From the NCBI RefSeq assembly GCF_900105055.1, contig NZ_FNTA01000004.1, positions 7,533,501 to 7,597,500 of the forward strand: a stretch of 64,000 bases of DNA, read 5' to 3'. The notes below the pieces were generated by a model. The model was not told the origin of the DNA. It made no database searches and worked only from the letters and a program-made list of their open reading frames with translations. Positions 61,094 to 64,000 of this stretch are shown piece after piece. The stretch is from Amycolatopsis lurida. Lineage in GTDB: Bacteria > Actinomycetota > Actinomycetes > Mycobacteriales > Pseudonocardiaceae. The translations under genes were made by a program, and so were the position numbers. Each line of letters opens with the position of its first letter. Within the stretch, counting starts at the first letter, position 1.

Positions 61094-61471
61094 TCATCGC
61101 GCCGCCGCGGTGATCTCGAGGTCTCGTGCCTGCTTGAGCCACCCGGTGAACAAGGCGGCATCGATGTCCTCGACCGAACGCAGCTTGACGTGCGCCATCT
61201 CTCGCGCGCTCGCCTCCAGCCTGCCGGACTCGTCGTCGACGAGCTGCCCCTTCCACAGGGCGAAGGTGACGTACGACGAGTAGGCCTTCATGAGGCAGAC
61301 GAGGTTCTTCCCGACGGCTTCGCCGGCGCTCCAGGTCGGGGAGGCGTGGTACATCGCCTCGATGGAGCCCGGCAGGGCGGCGTTGACGATCGGGCGCAAC
61401 GCGGTGGCGACTTCGCGCAGGTTCTCGGGCAGGGCGGCGATGTAGTCGTCGACGTTCGCGAACTTGGCCAT
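61094..61471 (-). CDS. DUF1801 family protein
   Basis: 125 residues, a YdhG/CyaY-like fold. Marks are VDDYIAALPENLREVATALR, MYHASPTWSAGEAVGKNLVC and YVTFALWKGQLVDDESGRLE. Members are small, probably iron- or nucleic-acid-related, but no function is established. GGAG is upstream of the ATG. It is followed by the YchJ-like gene on the same strand. Confidence 0.83.
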   Translation of the reverse strand: MAKFANVDDYIAALPENLREVATALRPIVNAALPGSIEAMYHASPTWSAGEAVGKNLVCLMKAYSSYVTFALWKGQLVDDESGRLEASAREMAHVKLRSVEDIDAALFTGWLKQARDLEITAAAR

Positions 61472-61542
61472 GGCTCGTACTCCTTCGGGCGGTGTGGTGT
61501 ACAGCCAACCGTCCGAAGGGTGAAGTTGTCAAGACAAAAAAA

Positions 61543-61746
61543 TTAGTCGGTGCGTTTGAATGTCTGACCTCGTGTTTCCAGTGCTTCGCGGATGATGCGG
61601 AGCGCTTTGGGGCCGACGCCGTGCAGGCTCGCGAGTTCGGCTTCGGTGGCGCGGGTGAAGTGCTCCAGCCGCGTGTAGCCGGCTGCGGTGAAGGCACGCG
61701 TCGCCGGGTTGCCGATGCCGGGCGGCAGGTCGGTCTGATCGTTCAT
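61543..61746 (-). CDS. Small helix-hairpin-helix DNA-binding protein
   Basis: 67 residues. The C-terminal half ASLHGVGPKALRIIREALE is a helix-hairpin-helix, close to the one in the RNA polymerase alpha C-terminal domain, and the N-terminal half GIGNPATRAFTAAGYTRLE is a second half-motif. It should bind DNA without sequence choice. GAGGA lies upstream of the ATG. Common as a short stand-alone protein in actinobacteria; role unknown. Confidence 0.8.
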   Translation of the reverse strand: MNDQTDLPPGIGNPATRAFTAAGYTRLEHFTRATEAELASLHGVGPKALRIIREALETRGQTFKRTD

Positions 61747-61806
61747 GGGTGTCCTCTCAGGTCGTGTCCGGCCTGGTCGCCTCCATTGTGGACCGCTGAT
61801 GCGGGG

Positions 61807-62436
61807 TCAAGGTGCGGGAAACTCGACGGCGACGTCGACGGCGGTCTCCAGCGTCGCCTCGCTCGGTCGTCCTGAGGCTGGGGCGGACTCCGCGATCACG
61901 ACCAGCTTCTTGGCCAGACGGGAGTCGTAATTCTTGCCGGTGAACCGGCTCCCGGGCGGTGCCTCGCCGAAGAGCACGACGTTGCCGGTGCCGTCCTTGT
62001 CGACAAGGCGTTTCAGATCGCTAGCCTCGCTCGCCCTCGGCATCTGCACCCACGCGACGGACACGGCGATGGTGTTCCCGGCGCCGTCGTCGACGGTGAC
62101 CATCATGCGATCGAGATCCACGCAAGGATGACGCAGGAAGAAACGCTGGACTTCGCCGAAGGAATGCGGTCCGCAGTTGAGTTCCCGCCTGGCGGTCTTC
62201 TTCAGCTGGCGCCAGCCCAGGCGTTGCCAGGTTTCGGAATGGCGGCCCTTCTGTGCGGATTTCTTGCTGGAGCTTTTGCCTTTGAGGGCTTGGCTCGCGG
62301 CGGAATCCAGGGAGGCGGCAGTGCCTCCGCCAATGCCGTTGGTGGCGGCGACGACCACTCCTGCCGTGGCCATCGCGCCCACGCCGTACTTGTATTTGAT
62401 CCAACGGCCGTCCGGGCCGCGTGGTTGATTCACCAT
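61807..62436 (-). CDS. Hypothetical membrane-anchored protein
   Basis: 209 residues starting MVNQPRGPDGRWIKYKYGVG. One hydrophobic segment near residues 14-35 (GAMATAGVVVAATNGIGGG) and a basic linker (KGKSSSKKSAQKGRHS) precede a domain of about 140 residues with CGPHSFGEVQRFFLRHPCVD and ITV-type strands. I do not recognise the family. The ATG at 62436 has GGAG six bases upstream; an in-frame earlier start at 62535 lacks one. It lies beside the degenerate HNH-derived repeats. Confidence 0.6.
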   Translation of the reverse strand: MVNQPRGPDGRWIKYKYGVGAMATAGVVVAATNGIGGGTAASLDSAASQALKGKSSSKKSAQKGRHSETWQRLGWRQLKKTARRELNCGPHSFGEVQRFFLRHPCVDLDRMMVTVDDGAGNTIAVSVAWVQMPRASEASDLKRLVDKDGTGNVVLFGEAPPGSRFTGKNYDSRLAKKLVVIAESAPASGRPSEATLETAVDVAVEFPAP

Positions 62437-63177
62437 GCTGCGCTCCGTCCCCTCCCAAGTCCGGAACGGCCGATCTTGCTCCGGGTTTTGCGAAGGAATC
62501 GAGAACTCTTGCGCTAATACGCCCGAACGGCGCAATCGGTCTTCGGGTTTACGCCGGTACTGAACAGGTTTCAGGGGTGATAAAGGGTTCGTGGCCAGCG
62601 AGAAGGGCCCGTCGCCGGTGTGGCTGGTGGGCTTCTCGGGTTCAGCGGGTGGCGGGGGTGTTGCGCGGGGTTGTCGGCGCGGGTCTCGGTGTTGCGGCGG
62701 GTGAACTCCGGTGGTCCGTGGGGGTCAGTCGGAATTCGGTGCCAGCGGCGGCGACCCTCATGTCGCGTCCTGTGGCGGGGCCGGGTGTGGGTCTGGTGTG
62801 GAGCGGCGGTCACGCTGCTGTCAGGCACGCCCTTGCGGTCCCTCGCCGCTCGCGACCCTCGCGGCCGAGTGGACGCATGCCGAGGGGCCCGTCGCCGGTG
62901 TGGCTGGCGTACTTCTCGCGTTCAGCGGTGGTGGAGGGTGTTGCGGCGGGGTGAACTCCGGTGGTCCGTCGGGTCAGCCGGATTTCGGTGCCAACAGCGG
63001 CAACCCTCAAGTTCCGTCCGTGTGGCAGGGCCGGGGTGTCGGTCTGGTGCGGTGCCGCGGTCCTGTGCGGAGCTACTGTCAGGCACGCCCAGCAGTCCTT
63101 CGTCACTCACGACCCTCCGACGGAGTGGACACATGCCGAGGGGCCCGTCGCCGGGTGGCTGGCGGGCTCCTCGGGGT
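62437..63177. repeat. Tandem decayed copies of the HNH gene's 3' end
   Basis: 741 bp with no intact gene. Three imperfect units begin with GGGCCCGTCGCCGG at about 62606, 62883 and 63140 (periods near 277 and 257 bp). Each carries GTTGCGGCGGG and TGAACTCCGG blocks that correspond to the last codons of the HNH gene at 63178-64000, which itself includes the last unit's beginning. On the minus strand one unit still reads like the HNH C-terminus (PPEFTRRNTE). They look like repeated, degraded 3' fragments. Confidence 0.65.
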
Positions 63178-64000
63178 TCAGACGTGATGCAGGGTGTTGC
63201 GGCGGGGATGTCGGAGCGGATCCCGGTATTGGGGTGGGATGAACTCCGGTAACCCGTCGGCCGCCATCCGTACTTCCCAGTCACCGTGATGGATCAGGCG
63301 GTGATGGAACCCGCACAGCAGCACCAGATTCCGAAGATCCGTGGGTCCGCCGTCTGCCCAGTGATGGATGTGGTGAGCGTGGCAATTCTTGGGTTTCCGG
63401 TGACAGCCGGGGAAGGCGCAGCCGCCGTCGCGGATGTTCAGTGCCCGGCGTTGGCCTGGTGTGACGAAGCGTCTGAGTCGTCCGACGTCGAGGGGTTCGC
63501 CGGCGGCGCTCAGCACGACCGGCAGCATCAGGCAGTCGCAGGCAGCGAGCCGGGCTTCCCTCGCGGTCATCGTCCCGACGAAATCCAAGCACGCGGTCCC
63601 GAGACCCGACTTCAACTCCTCAAGCCCGATAGTGACGTTCACGAGGGTGCGATACCCGCTGGTGCCGGGCTGGTCCGGGCAGGCGATCGCCAGGTCGAGA
63701 AGGTCGACCCAGGCGTCACCCATGCGCTCGCATTTCATCCGAAGATCCGCCTGGCCGAACTCGTCCACCGGCCGCGGTTGCGCGTAGGCCTCCAGCGCGG
63801 CGGCGGTGCGGGCACCGGTCTCGTCATCCAGGAGACCGGTCAGCTTCCAGAACCCGTCCTTGCGGCGCTCCAGGGTGATCTCCCGGCGCGGCTCCTTCGG
63901 TTCAGGCTCTTTCGGCTCGTTCCCGTCGGGGTCCAGCAAGGCGAGCAGGTTCGCTTCAGCGTCCGCCAACTGGCGGGGACCAGCGTCGCGAGCGAGGGTG
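63178..64000 (-). CDS. DUF222/13E12-family HNH endonuclease, C-terminal part only
   Basis: At least 273 residues; the frame is open to the right edge, so the true start lies outside. The DUF222 region is partly present (WKLTGLLDDETGARTAAALE). The C-terminal HNH nuclease domain is complete: CAFPGCHRKPKNCHAHHIHH then WADGGPTDLRNLVLLCGFHH, with the zinc cysteines and the catalytic His pair. The end, RDPLRHPRRNTLHH, is typical of the REP13E12 proteins, which occur in many copies per genome and are linked to repeated DNA. Tandem decayed copies of its 3' end follow. Confidence 0.9.
   Translation of the reverse strand, partial: TLARDAGPRQLADAEANLLALLDPDGNEPKEPEPKEPRREITLERRKDGFWKLTGLLDDETGARTAAALEAYAQPRPVDEFGQADLRMKCERMGDAWVDLLDLAIACPDQPGTSGYRTLVNVTIGLEELKSGLGTACLDFVGTMTAREARLAACDCLMLPVVLSAAGEPLDVGRLRRFVTPGQRRALNIRDGGCAFPGCHRKPKNCHAHHIHHWADGGPTDLRNLVLLCGFHHRLIHHGDWEVRMAADGLPEFIPPQYRDPLRHPRRNTLHHV

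Noticed and set aside
62571-63284. Small minus-strand frames in the repeat region
   Set aside because: They carry scraps of the HNH C-terminus and differ between units, so they are best read as decayed fragments, not genes.

Overview
The window is high-GC actinobacterial DNA, with GTG starts common and several intergenic repeat families. It most likely comes from an Amycolatopsis close to A. orientalis. The strongest pointer is a 1030-residue protein at 57471-60563 that matches, by memory of the family, the A. orientalis exo-beta-D-glucosaminidase CsxA; the known catalytic residues Asp469 and Glu541 fall at exactly those positions. The housekeeping genes polA, rpsA, coaE (fused to GrpB) and uvrB are well spaced through the first 36 kb and fix the window as chromosomal core with accessory genes between them. 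No rRNA, tRNA or CRISPR array was seen.

Layout. 1-3.7 kb: a branched-chain amino acid ABC transporter operon (livK, livH, livM and the start of livG, minus strand). 4.1-6.5 kb: an alpha/beta hydrolase and a LysR regulator that converge on a small inverted-repeat element, then a PaaI-like thioesterase. 6.6-9.4 kb: polA. 9.4-17.5 kb: a compact six-gene block of a trypsin-like protease with a pseudo-STAND-like region, a PknG-like Ser/Thr kinase, a vWA protein with a zinc ribbon, a four-helix membrane protein placed like GlnX, a family-1-type solute-binding lipoprotein and a small Trypco1-like protein. This is my best candidate for an undescribed signalling or conflict system. 17.6-20.8 kb: a TetR / YhgE-Pip / degenerate ABC-ATPase operon with its operator. 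20.9-23.6 kb: two tandem GNAT paralogues and a methyltransferase. 23.9-27.2 kb: rpsA and coaE. 27.2-32.2 kb: a NarL-type two-component system followed upstream by two paralogous membrane glycosyltransferases. 32.3-36.5 kb: a DUF402 protein, a DUF5685 protein with a cysteine-rich tail, and uvrB. 36.7-43.5 kb: a secreted S37-type peptidase, an enoyl-CoA hydratase family protein, an ABC-2 permease and an unusual secreted-hydrolase/ABC-ATPase fusion. 43.7-46.8 kb: a manganese-type (yybP-ykoY) riboswitch in front of a TerC protein, then an S9 peptidase. 46.9-48.2 kb: a RES/MbcA-like toxin-antitoxin pair. 48.5-52.2 kb: a LacI regulator divergent from an FGGY sugar kinase, an AraC regulator and a Nudix hydrolase. 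52.5-57.4 kb: an MmpS-like protein, an UPF0014 permease, a histidine phosphatase, a Na+/H+ antiporter with a UBP zinc finger, and a VOC/AraC pair. 57.5-64 kb: csxA, small conserved proteins and an HNH endonuclease cut by the window edge, with decayed tandem copies of its 3' end behind it.

Four non-coding themes recur. (1) Miniature inverted-repeat elements flanked by CTAG, usually at stop codons of genes (4908-5018, 53021-53188 and a decayed copy at 52191-52338). (2) Arrays of 21-bp units in direct then inverted order between convergent genes (17462-17616 and 36541-36664), sharing the core ACACGCGTG. (3) Perfect palindromes with two 21-nt arms just after stop codons (9382-9425 and 46810-46853), differing by one compensatory base pair. 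(4) Many genes start 6-7 nt after a TANNNT box with no Shine-Dalgarno sequence, which suggests leaderless transcripts and was used here to choose several starts.
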